Part shown: one piece after another, positions 1-6,654 of the stretch
Numbering within the stretch: position 1 is the stretch's first letter
How the letters are laid out: the number at the start of each line of letters is the position of its first letter
Source of the DNA: Pseudomonadota bacterium
GTDB lineage: Bacteria; Pseudomonadota; Gammaproteobacteria; Xanthomonadales; Xanthomonadaceae
Assembly (NCBI GenBank): GCA_023438325.1
Contig: JAEXRB010000104.1
Span: 1-12,858, forward strand
Length of the DNA: 12,858 nucleotides
Direction of reading: 5' to 3'
The notes under the pieces: model-generated
The model's input: only the letters and a program-made list of their open reading frames with translations
Told to the model about the DNA's origin: nothing
Database searches by the model: none
Made by a program: the position numbers and the translations under genes

Positions 1-283
1 GTTCCAGTGCGGTCTGGATCAAGCGCACGACGTGGTTGAGATCGGCGATTTCCTGACCGATCAGGCGCGGGCGGATGATGTGGGCGATGGCATCGATGAT
101 CGAGCCGTGCGTGTCGCCGGTGATGACCGCGGTGGCCGCAGCTTCGCCGTAGCCGACATGGCCGGTATCGGTGTGGATGGCCACCACGATGTCCTCGACC
201 GTCTCCACCGTGCGCAGCGCGGTCTTGAACGGGGTTTTCAGCGGCACGCGGATGCGTGACAGCGAGATATCGGTGATCTTCAT
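1..283 (-). CDS. Dipeptide epimerase (L-Ala-D/L-Glu epimerase type), N-terminal part only, cut by window edge
   Basis: Reading the minus strand from the ATG at 283-281 gives 94 codons to the left edge without a stop. The protein begins MKITDISLSRIRVPLKTPF and continues with TALRTVETVEDIVV, then GYGEAAATAVITGD. This is the capping-domain start of the enolase-superfamily MR/MLE group and closely matches, from memory, the B. subtilis YkfB / E. coli YcjG type that converts L-Ala-D-Glu to L-Ala-L-Glu in the cytoplasm. The TALRT and ITGD segments are typical of that subgroup. The catalytic lysines and metal ligands lie in the missing barrel, so exact dipeptide specificity cannot be read. Its ATG overlaps the TGA of the C40 peptidase gene (ATGA, 4 nt) and no clear Shine-Dalgarno precedes it, which suggests translational coupling. 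The same enzyme pair (epimerase plus C40 peptidase) occurs in the Bacillus ykfABCD murein-peptide operon. Confidence 0.88.
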   Translation of the reverse strand, partial: MKITDISLSRIRVPLKTPFKTALRTVETVEDIVVAIHTDTGHVGYGEAAATAVITGDTHGSIIDAIAHIIRPRLIGQEIADLNHVVRLIQTALE

Positions 284-1752
284 GGGGAATCGACCCGGCG
301 GATGCGCTGGATGCTGTAGATGAGATCCACGTACGGCGTGCCCGAATCGGTGAGCAGCGCCAGCAGTGGCGTGACGGCAACCTGATTCAGCCGTACCGAT
401 ACGAGCGCGCCGTCGGCGTTGCGGTAGCGCATGCCGGAGGTGTCGTGGATCAGCCAGGTTTCGTCGTCTTCCTGACCGATCACCATCATCACGTGGCCGG
501 GAATGAAGACGAGATCACCCACATCCAGCGTGCGCAGCACGGCAACGCGCGCGGCATGGTCGTCGTCCTGGGTGAAGGCGATGCGGTCAAAGGCGGTGGT
601 GAGGCCCTGATCGCGCGAATTGCGCGGCATTTCCACACCGAAGCTGCGGTACACCTCGGAAACGAAGCCGCTGCAGTCGCGTGTGCCATAGGCATGGCCC
701 CAGCCGTAGCGCTCGCCGAGGAACTTGAAGGCCTGGGTCAGCAGGTTGGCGCGGGTCAGTGCGAGGTAGTGGCCACGCACATCGGCACTGCGCGGCACCA
801 GCGCCGCTGCGATGGCGAGCCGGCCATCGTCGCCGCGCACCGGCAGCGCGACGATGTGGCTGGCGTAGGCGAACTGGCCGTTGATCGGTTGCGAACCGGG
901 CCAATCGGTTACCAATGGCAGGCGCACGCCCATGTCCAGCACCAGGTCCGATAGCTGCGGCGCTTCGGGCGTGAAAACGGTGCGGGCCTGTGCTCCGGTG
1001 ACGATCAAGTAGGGCGTGCGGGTGGTGTAGTCGAGCACATCCTGCCGGGTGCCGATCGCGACATGCGAAGCTTCGATCCAAGCCGAATAAAGCCGGCTGC
1101 TGATGAACCACCACTGGCCGTCGCGGCTTTCATGCAGCACCGCGACCGGCGTGCCCGGAAACAGCCCCGATTCCTGAAAGCGGTCGATATCGGTATCGCC
1201 GGGGCGCGAGAACACGCGCTGCGCCGTGGGAAAGCTGCGCAGATCGGCGCGTCGCGTCACCAGGCCGAAGCGCAGCGGCACTTCGTCCGGGATGGTGTGC
1301 AGCGCGAGTGAGTCCGCCAGCGCCTGAATCTGCGCGGCCGGCAAAGACACGCCATGGATGTCGAAAAGCTCGCGTTGCGGCGGTGCGGAAATCGCCTCGA
1401 TTCGCGCGCGGACGTCGCCGCCATCCAGCGCATCGGGCAGGGCGAACAGGTCGAGCACGGTGCGATCTTGTGCGGCAAGGCGCGCGTTCTGCGCTGCGAT
1501 GGCCGCATCGTCGAGCACGAGGGTGGCAGGGGAGCGCGAGCGTGCGATCCAGTATTGAGGTGTCAGTCGCTCGGGCGTGACGCCGGGAACGCCGAGCGTG
1601 GTGGTCTGGGCGGGGTCGGCCTGGTCGGTGGGTGCAACGGGAGCGGGCGTGCTGGCGCAGGCGGCCAGCAGCAGGGCCGCCAACCAGATCGGCCACTGCC
1701 GACGCGTCGGCATGACACCTTGGGTGGCATGGGTTCTTGCCATTCTCGTCAT
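280..1752 (-). CDS. C40 family (NlpC/P60) peptidase lipoprotein with SH3 domains, YkfC-like
   Basis: This 490-residue protein is probably a periplasmic lipoprotein: a hydrophobic stretch at residues 20-31 ends in lipobox LLAAC with Cys32. Residues about 55-165 resemble the N-terminal stabilising segment found in YkfC-type enzymes, and about 165-320 look like two SH3b-like domains (WWFISSRLYSAWI is typical). The catalytic NlpC/P60 domain spans about 330-485: Cys360 in DCSGF, His420 in GHVMMVIG and His436 in LIHDT form the expected Cys-His-His triad. Family members cut between gamma-D-Glu and the diamino acid of murein stem peptides. The start is uncertain. The ATG at 1752 sits only 2 nt after GGGAGG. 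Met4 (1743) has 11-nt spacing. Met14 (1713) would leave the most ordinary lipoprotein signal peptide, with a weak AAGGTG before it. The gene is first in a minus-strand operon with the epimerase. It differs from cytoplasmic YkfC in being exported. Confidence 0.92.
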   Translation of the reverse strand: MTRMARTHATQGVMPTRRQWPIWLAALLLAACASTPAPVAPTDQADPAQTTTLGVPGVTPERLTPQYWIARSRSPATLVLDDAAIAAQNARLAAQDRTVLDLFALPDALDGGDVRARIEAISAPPQRELFDIHGVSLPAAQIQALADSLALHTIPDEVPLRFGLVTRRADLRSFPTAQRVFSRPGDTDIDRFQESGLFPGTPVAVLHESRDGQWWFISSRLYSAWIEASHVAIGTRQDVLDYTTRTPYLIVTGAQARTVFTPEAPQLSDLVLDMGVRLPLVTDWPGSQPINGQFAYASHIVALPVRGDDGRLAIAAALVPRSADVRGHYLALTRANLLTQAFKFLGERYGWGHAYGTRDCSGFVSEVYRSFGVEMPRNSRDQGLTTAFDRIAFTQDDDHAARVAVLRTLDVGDLVFIPGHVMMVIGQEDDETWLIHDTSGMRYRNADGALVSVRLNQVAVTPLLALLTDSGTPYVDLIYSIQRIRRVDSP

Positions 1753-1804
1753 CGCCTCCCGACGCGCTATGCCATGGCCTGCGTGGATATCGGCAGGCCA
1801 TCGA

Positions 1805-1832
1805 AGAATAGATGCTTCCTGAAAAATATCAA
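1805..1832 (-). promoter_or_regulatory. Candidate sigma70-type promoter for the C40 peptidase/epimerase operon
   Basis: On the minus strand TTGATA (1832-1827, 5 of 6 to the -35 consensus) is followed after 16 nt by TATTCT (1810-1805, 4 of 6 to the -10). It lies about 55 nt upstream of the earliest start codon, in the most AT-rich part of the intergenic region. Assigned by eye only. Confidence 0.45.
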
Positions 1833-1846
1833 CGAGGAATAAATTA

Positions 1847-1876
1847 TTGACTCTGCTGTGACGTGAATGTTACATA
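1847..1876 (+). promoter_or_regulatory. Candidate sigma70-type promoter for the transglutaminase/TonB receptor operon
   Basis: TTGACT (1847-1852, 5 of 6) is followed after 18 nt by TACATA (1871-1876, 3 of 6). An 11-nt A/T palindrome, AATAA-A-TTATT (1838-1848), overlaps the -35. The start of the coding region is about 70 nt further on. The -10 is weak, so this promoter may need an activator or may be misassigned. Confidence 0.35.
1857..1874. promoter_or_regulatory. Inverted repeat TGTgAC-N6-GTtACA, possible operator
   Basis: An 18-bp dyad (arms 1857-1862 and 1869-1874) with 5 of 6 symmetric positions lies inside the spacer and over the -10 of the plus-strand promoter candidate. The layout recalls TyrR/PhhR boxes (TGTAAA-N6-TTTACA) and, more loosely, GntR-type sites. 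It is not a CRP/Clp site, because that family needs TGTGA-N6-TCACA and here the gap between TGTGA and TTACA is 8. A divergent promoter region is a usual place for an operator, but no regulator gene is in the window. Confidence 0.3.
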
Positions 1877-1945
1877 CCTGTTTGTGGCACTGATCGATGC
1901 GGGGGCATTGGGTGCGATGGGGCAGGGAATTGACAGGGTGGATGC

Positions 1946-3490
1946 GTGAACACGGCATGGCAGCACCGACCCAATCCAAGGCGTAGTGACATCCGCCGCG
2001 TGCTGCGGTGCGGTGTCGTGCTGGCTTTCGTCTTCACGCTGGCGGCCTGCGCTGTTCGGCGCGCATCCGACGAAGCATCGCTGGCCCCGTCGCTGGATCA
2101 CATCGTCGCCTTGGTGGACCGGGGCGGCTTTGCCGAGGCGGATCGTGCGATCGATGCTGCGCTGGGCCAAGCCTCCGATCCATCCCTGCGGCAGGCGTTG
2201 GCGTTCGAGCGCGAGCGCATGCGTCGCATCCGCATGGATTTCAGCCTCGGTCGCGACGAGGCCATCGCGCGGGTACGCCGCCAGATCCCCGATCTGGATG
2301 CAGCCAGATTCGATGCCTGGGATGCGCAGGGCTTGCTCGAAGCCATGCAGATCGATGGTCAGCGCCGCTACTTCAATCGCGCGCCTTCCAATCTGTTCCG
2401 TCTCAGCGCCGAGGCGCGTGCGATGCGGAGCGAGCCGGATGCGCCTTTCATCGATGGCCCGTTCGAGCGTCTGCACCCGCATCATGCCGAAGTGATGGCC
2501 GCCGCGCAGGCCAGTGGCGAACGCTTCGTCGCACCACGTCGGGTGCGCATCACCCAAACCCTCACGGTAAAGCCCGATGCGGTTCCAGCGGGTGAAACGA
2601 TCCGCGCCTGGATTCCGTATCCGCGCAGCATCATGGGGCAGCAGCAAGATCTGGTGTTCCTGAAAAGTCAGCCGGAACACCATGTCATCGCACCGGAAAG
2701 CACCTTGCAGCGCACGGTGTACCTGGAGGCGCCGGCACGGGCCAGCGAGGCGACGCAGTTCGAGATTCAATACGAGCTGACCGTTCACGCCCAGCATCAG
2801 CACGTCGATCCGAATCAGGTGCTTGCACTTCCCGAGGATCCCGCGCTTTTGCCGTATCTGGCCGAGGAGCCGCCGCATATCGTGTTCACCGACGCCTTGC
2901 GCCTGCACTCGGCGCGTGTGGTGAAGGGCGAGACGAGCCCTTACCGCATCGTGGAAAAGCTCTTTGCCGCCGTGGACGAGATTCCCTGGGCGGGCGCACG
3001 CGAGTATTCGACGATCAGCAACCTCAGCGATTACGCCTTGCATGCCGGTCATGCCGATTGCGGCCAGCAGACCTTGCTGCTGATCGCGCTGCTGCGCCTC
3101 AACGGCATACCGGCACGCTGGCAATCCGGCTGGACTTACTCGGACAACGATGTGGGCTACGACATCATGCACGACTGGGGACTGGTGTATCTGGCCCCTT
3201 ACGGCTGGGTGCCGATGGATGTCACCACCGGCCGGCTCGACAGCGATGATCCAGGTTTGCGTGATTTCTACATCGGCAGCCTGGATGCGTACCGCGTTGC
3301 TTTCAACGATGCCATTTCCACGCCGTTCGAGCCGGCCAAGCAGCACTTCCGCTCGGAAACCGTCGATTCGCAACGCGGCGAAGCCGAGTGGCGCGGCGGC
3401 AACCTTTATTTTGACCAATGGGATTACCGCTTCGATGCGCAGATCCTGCCCCTTGCACCTGCACCACCAACCACCGGAGAGCATCCATGA
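1946..3490 (+). CDS. Transglutaminase-like (cysteine protease fold) lipoprotein
   Basis: A 514-residue protein starting at GTG 1946. The signal peptide ends in lipobox TLAAC with Cys35, so it is probably an envelope lipoprotein facing the periplasm. Residues about 45-190 are mostly helical and unassigned, and about 195-285 look like a beta-rich domain (RRVRITQTLTVKP to FEIQYELTV). The transglutaminase core lies at about 320-430 with the full triad visible: Cys372 in HADCGQQ, His409 in MHDWG and Asp425 in PMDVTTG. The LLRLNGIPAR segment between Cys and His is a hallmark of the family. Bacterial members are mostly peptidases or amidases rather than cross-linkers; the substrate here is unknown. 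Its TGA overlaps the ATG of the TonB receptor (ATGA), so the two are translated together and probably act on the same ligand. The only Shine-Dalgarno is a poor AGGGTGG, and the signal peptide is somewhat long. No better in-frame start was found. Confidence 0.88.
   Translation: MNTAWQHRPNPRRSDIRRVLRCGVVLAFVFTLAACAVRRASDEASLAPSLDHIVALVDRGGFAEADRAIDAALGQASDPSLRQALAFERERMRRIRMDFSLGRDEAIARVRRQIPDLDAARFDAWDAQGLLEAMQIDGQRRYFNRAPSNLFRLSAEARAMRSEPDAPFIDGPFERLHPHHAEVMAAAQASGERFVAPRRVRITQTLTVKPDAVPAGETIRAWIPYPRSIMGQQQDLVFLKSQPEHHVIAPESTLQRTVYLEAPARASEATQFEIQYELTVHAQHQHVDPNQVLALPEDPALLPYLAEEPPHIVFTDALRLHSARVVKGETSPYRIVEKLFAAVDEIPWAGAREYSTISNLSDYALHAGHADCGQQTLLLIALLRLNGIPARWQSGWTYSDNDVGYDIMHDWGLVYLAPYGWVPMDVTTGRLDSDDPGLRDFYIGSLDAYRVAFNDAISTPFEPAKQHFRSETVDSQRGEAEWRGGNLYFDQWDYRFDAQILPLAPAPPTTGEHP
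3476..3479 (+). promoter_or_regulatory. Ribosome binding site fixing the TonB receptor start
   Basis: GGAG, 7 nt before the ATG at 3487, lies inside the end of the upstream gene. It selects 3487 over the longer open frame beginning at 3418, which would put 23 residues in front of a perfectly formed signal peptide. Confidence 0.75.
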
Positions 3491-6400
3491 GCCGCCGCAT
3501 CGTTCGTTTGCGAAAGTCCGTCCTGAGTCTTGCGCTAGGCGCCTGTCTGTCCACGCTCGCCATCGCACCGGCGTTCGCGCAAAGCGCGATGGGTGCGGTG
3601 GCCGGCCGAGCCAATGCCGGTGACCAGATCACCTTGGTGAACACCGCCACCGGCGCCACCCGCAGTGTCACGGTATCGACCGATGGCAGTTATCGCTTGA
3701 GTCAACTGCCCATCGGCGATTACACCTTGCGCGTGGTGCGCGGCGGGCGGGAGGTCGGCGAGCCGATTGCGGTGAATGTCGCACTCGGCGGCACCACCAG
3801 CGTCAATCTGGGTGGCGACGGCGACGTGGTCAACCTCGACACCATCGAAGTGGTCGGAAACCGCGTGATCAATCGCGTGGACGTTTACTCCACCGAGTCG
3901 GCCACCAACATCACCCGCGAAGAGTGGGCGCGCTTGCCGGTGGAACAGAGCCTGACCTCTGTGGCATTGCTGGCGCCGGGCGTGATCGGCGGCAATTCGG
4001 GATTGGGAGGCATCTCGTTCGGCGGTTCCTCTGTGGCCGAAAATTCGATCTTCATCAATGGACTCAACGTCACCGATTTCTACCGGCGCCAGAGCTTTTC
4101 GGCCGCGCCGTTCGCGTTTTTCGAGGAGTTCCAGGTCAAGACCGGCGGCTATTCGGTGGAGTTCGGCCGCAGTACCGGCGGCGTGATCAACGCGGTGACG
4201 CGTTCGGGCGGCAATGAACTCAAGGGCGGATTGCAGCTCACATTTGAGCCTTCGTCGTGGCGTGCCGATGGCAAGGATCATTACTACGATGACGGCTCGG
4301 TCAACGTGCGATCCAGCCATGATCGACAGAGCTTCACCAAACTCAATGGATGGGCTTCCGGCCCGCTGGTGAAAGATCGCCTGTTCCTTTTCGCGATGTA
4401 CGAGCAGCGCGACAACACCACGCGCTTCACCAATGCGTCGGGTTCCACATGGAGCGAGCGCGAGGCCGACAACGGCTTCTGGGGCACCAAGCTGGACTGG
4501 CAGGTCAATGACAATCACCTGCTTGAACTTCTGGCCTTCTCCGACAAGGGGGATTCGGATACCCAGAGCTGGAGCTACGATTTTGCCAGCAGCACGCGCG
4601 CCGATGGCGTTCCCAATCAGCAAAACGCCGAAAGCGGCGGGCGCAGCGGCTCGCTCACCTATACCGGTCATTTCGGCGAAAACTTCACCGCCAAGGCCAT
4701 GTACGGCATCAACGAGAGCAGCAGCTTTGCCCGTTCCCCCGCCGATGGTTTGTGTGACTGGGTGACTTACAACAATGCCTCGTATGGATCGGTGTATCGG
4801 GGTATGGGCAGCCCGTTGCTGGGGTGCCACCCCGGTTCCAACGTGGTATCGCATGAAGACGAGCGCGAGGTGATGCGGCTTGATTTCGAGTGGAGTCTGG
4901 GCAGTCATCTGCTGCGTTTCGGCTGGGATCACGAACTGATGACCACCGACCGGGTCACGTCCTATCCGGGCAGCGGTTTGCAATACACCGCCTATGGCCG
5001 CACCAGCGCCAATCAGGTGCTGGACAACGGCAGCTTGCTGCCGGAGGGCGTGGATGCCTTCCTGATGGCGCGCGAGCGCGCCGACGGCGGTGTGTTCGAT
5101 AACGAAACCACGGCCTTCTATCTGGAAGACGTATGGAGCATCACGCCGAACCTGATGCTCAACCTGGGCCTGCGCGTGGATACGTTCGACAACAAGACCG
5201 CCGCAGGCGACAGCTTCCTCAAGCTGGACAACCTGGTTTCGCCACGTCTCGGTTTCTCGTGGGACATGAAGGGCGATGGCACCACCAAGCTGTTCGGCAA
5301 CCTCGGGCGCTACTACATGCCCATTCCGAGCTTCATCAGCTACAACTTCGCCGGCGGCCTGCTGGACGAGCGTTCGTTCTACGCGCTCGACGGCTGGAGG
5401 CAGGAGGTCAATCCGGTCACGGGCGTGTCCTACATGGCACCGATCATCGGGCAGCAGATCGGCCCGGTGGATGACCAGTACAACATCAGCGTGCGCGATT
5501 ACCGCCAGAGCGTGGATCAGGACCCGGATGCGGTGTATCAGGACGAAGCCATCCTCGGCTTCCAGAGCATGATCGACCAGAACTGGTCGTGGGGCGTCAA
5601 TGCGACCTATCGCCGCATGCCGAACACGATGGACGACATCCGCATCAACGCCCTGTGCGGCGTGCGTCACGGCACGTTGTGGCCGATTGGCAATCCGGGT
5701 GACGAGCTGACCTTGTGGGGCACCACCGACATGGGGTGCGCGCAGGATGGCTTCGTCACCATCGACACCTCGCGCGAGGGCTACATCACGGTCGGCAGCA
5801 ATCGCGTCATCGGCTATTCCGATCCCAAGCGCACTTACAAGGCGCTCGAGTTCCAGATCGATCGCGCCTGGGATGACACGTGGGCGTTCAATGCGTCGTA
5901 CCTGTGGTCCAAGTCCGAAGGCAACCACGAAGGCCCGGTGAACTCGGATACCAACTATGGCGACACCGGCATGGTGCAGCACTGGGATCATCCGGCCAAC
6001 AATGAACGCTACGGGCCGCTGTTCAACGACCATCGCCACCAGATCAAGCTGCGCGGCAGCTACAAGCCGAGCGAGTCCTGGATCCTGGGCGCCACGTTGA
6101 CGGCGATGTCAGGTGGCCCGATCACCGCCTTCGGCGTGACCTGGCCGGATGAAAACTTCGCGGTGGCCAGCTACACCAGCACCGGCAGCGGCGGCGGCAC
6201 GGGCTGGCTGTGCGTTCAGAACTGTTCCGGTGCATGGGCAGATCGCGTGTACGAATGGTCGCCGCGTGGCGGATTCGGTCGCATGCCATGGACCTATGAC
6301 CTCAGTGCCAACGTCACCTGGATCGTGCCGGTTCCCAATCAGGACGTGAAGCTGCGTTTCTCGATCTTCAACCTGTTCGACCAGCAGAAGACGATCAACG

Positions 6401-6510
6401 TGGCGGCCCGCTACGAAGCCAACCCGGGCGTGGTGCGCTCCACCTTCGGCACCGGCACGCGCTGGCAGTCGCCGCGTTACATGCAGCTCATGCTGACTTG
6501 GAACTTCTGA
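3487..6510 (+). CDS. TonB-dependent outer-membrane receptor, Oar-like, with carboxypeptidase-regulatory-like domain
   Basis: 1007 residues. The signal peptide (MSRRIVRLRK, hydrophobic 11-28) has a likely cut after AFA at residue 31. Residues about 34-108 form a carboxypeptidase-regulatory-like beta domain (DQITLVNTATGA, SYRLSQLPIGDYTLRV). DTIEVVGNR at 118-126 is a likely TonB box. The plug spans about 130-243 (INGLNVTDFY, EEFQVKTGGYSVEFGRSTGG, VINAVTRSGGNE). The rest is a large beta-barrel that ends in LMLTWNF, with the C-terminal Phe used for outer-membrane assembly. Oar-type receptors are numerous in Xanthomonadales and are often linked to peptide or protein uptake, but the ligand cannot be read here. 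Context suggests peptide fragments: it is translationally coupled to a periplasmic transglutaminase-like protein and sits among D-peptide enzymes. The mature protein has exactly six cysteines, in three close pairs. A strong terminator follows 35 nt after the stop. Confidence 0.95.
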   Translation: MSRRIVRLRKSVLSLALGACLSTLAIAPAFAQSAMGAVAGRANAGDQITLVNTATGATRSVTVSTDGSYRLSQLPIGDYTLRVVRGGREVGEPIAVNVALGGTTSVNLGGDGDVVNLDTIEVVGNRVINRVDVYSTESATNITREEWARLPVEQSLTSVALLAPGVIGGNSGLGGISFGGSSVAENSIFINGLNVTDFYRRQSFSAAPFAFFEEFQVKTGGYSVEFGRSTGGVINAVTRSGGNELKGGLQLTFEPSSWRADGKDHYYDDGSVNVRSSHDRQSFTKLNGWASGPLVKDRLFLFAMYEQRDNTTRFTNASGSTWSEREADNGFWGTKLDWQVNDNHLLELLAFSDKGDSDTQSWSYDFASSTRADGVPNQQNAESGGRSGSLTYTGHFGENFTAKAMYGINESSSFARSPADGLCDWVTYNNASYGSVYRGMGSPLLGCHPGSNVVSHEDEREVMRLDFEWSLGSHLLRFGWDHELMTTDRVTSYPGSGLQYTAYGRTSANQVLDNGSLLPEGVDAFLMARERADGGVFDNETTAFYLEDVWSITPNLMLNLGLRVDTFDNKTAAGDSFLKLDNLVSPRLGFSWDMKGDGTTKLFGNLGRYYMPIPSFISYNFAGGLLDERSFYALDGWRQEVNPVTGVSYMAPIIGQQIGPVDDQYNISVRDYRQSVDQDPDAVYQDEAILGFQSMIDQNWSWGVNATYRRMPNTMDDIRINALCGVRHGTLWPIGNPGDELTLWGTTDMGCAQDGFVTIDTSREGYITVGSNRVIGYSDPKRTYKALEFQIDRAWDDTWAFNASYLWSKSEGNHEGPVNSDTNYGDTGMVQHWDHPANNERYGPLFNDHRHQIKLRGSYKPSESWILGATLTAMSGGPITAFGVTWPDENFAVASYTSTGSGGGTGWLCVQNCSGAWADRVYEWSPRGGFGRMPWTYDLSANVTWIVPVPNQDVKLRFSIFNLFDQQKTINVAARYEANPGVVRSTFGTGTRWQSPRYMQLMLTWNF

Positions 6511-6545
6511 CAGCAACTGCAAGCAGATTGGCTTGACTGTCTTTG

Positions 6546-6576
6546 CGGCGGCCCGCGACCCGGGCCGCCGTTTTTT
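6546..6576 (+). terminator. Intrinsic terminator after the TonB receptor
   Basis: A perfect 10-bp GC-only stem (CGGCGGCCCG 6546-6555 with CGGGCCGCCG 6561-6570), a 5-nt loop CGACC, and TTTTTT at 6571-6576. There is no U-tract on the other strand, so it works for plus-strand transcription only. It ends the transglutaminase/receptor unit and separates it from lysA. Confidence 0.9.
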
Positions 6577-6642
6577 GTTGCCATCGCCGATGGCGGTGCG
6601 TCGGATCATGTGGCGCAATGTCGAAATCCGCGCTGGCTTTCC

Positions 6643-6646
6643 GGAG
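6643..6646 (+). promoter_or_regulatory. Ribosome binding site fixing the lysA start
   Basis: GGAG, 8 nt before the ATG at 6655. It favours this start over the in-frame GTG at 6610, which lacks a comparable site and would add 15 residues not expected in the family. I see no confident promoter between the terminator at 6576 and this site. Confidence 0.7.
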
Positions 6647-6654
6647 AACCCTCC

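Noticed and set aside
1857..1874. CRP/Clp binding site
   Set aside because: The TGTGA and TTACA half-sites are 8 nt apart instead of 6 and the second half-site is TTACA, not TCACA.
1930..1935. Perfect TTGACA as a -35 for the transglutaminase gene
   Set aside because: A matching -10 would fall downstream of the GTG start at 1946, and no TATAAT-like hexamer lies there.
1844..3568. 574-codon minus-strand open frame over the transglutaminase gene, and a similar 504-codon one at 6109-7623
   Set aside because: Same antisense artefact; neither has a plausible start region or recognisable motif.
3535..6039. 834-codon open frame on the minus strand, opposite the TonB receptor
   Set aside because: Its translation is rich in His, Arg and Val without any fold signature. 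It is the usual antisense shadow of a GC-rich gene, and the plus-strand receptor is certain.
1946..6510. Transglutaminase-like protein next to a TonB receptor as a lasso-peptide cluster
   Set aside because: Lasso leader peptidases are small and cytoplasmic and come with an asparagine-synthetase-like cyclase and a precursor peptide. Here the protein is a 514-residue lipoprotein and neither other part is present.
6580..6594. 15-nt palindrome GCCATCG-C-CGATGGC between the terminator and lysA
   Set aside because: A one-base loop cannot form a good RNA hairpin, and such short palindromes are common by chance in this GC-rich sequence. It would matter only if repeated elsewhere in the genome.
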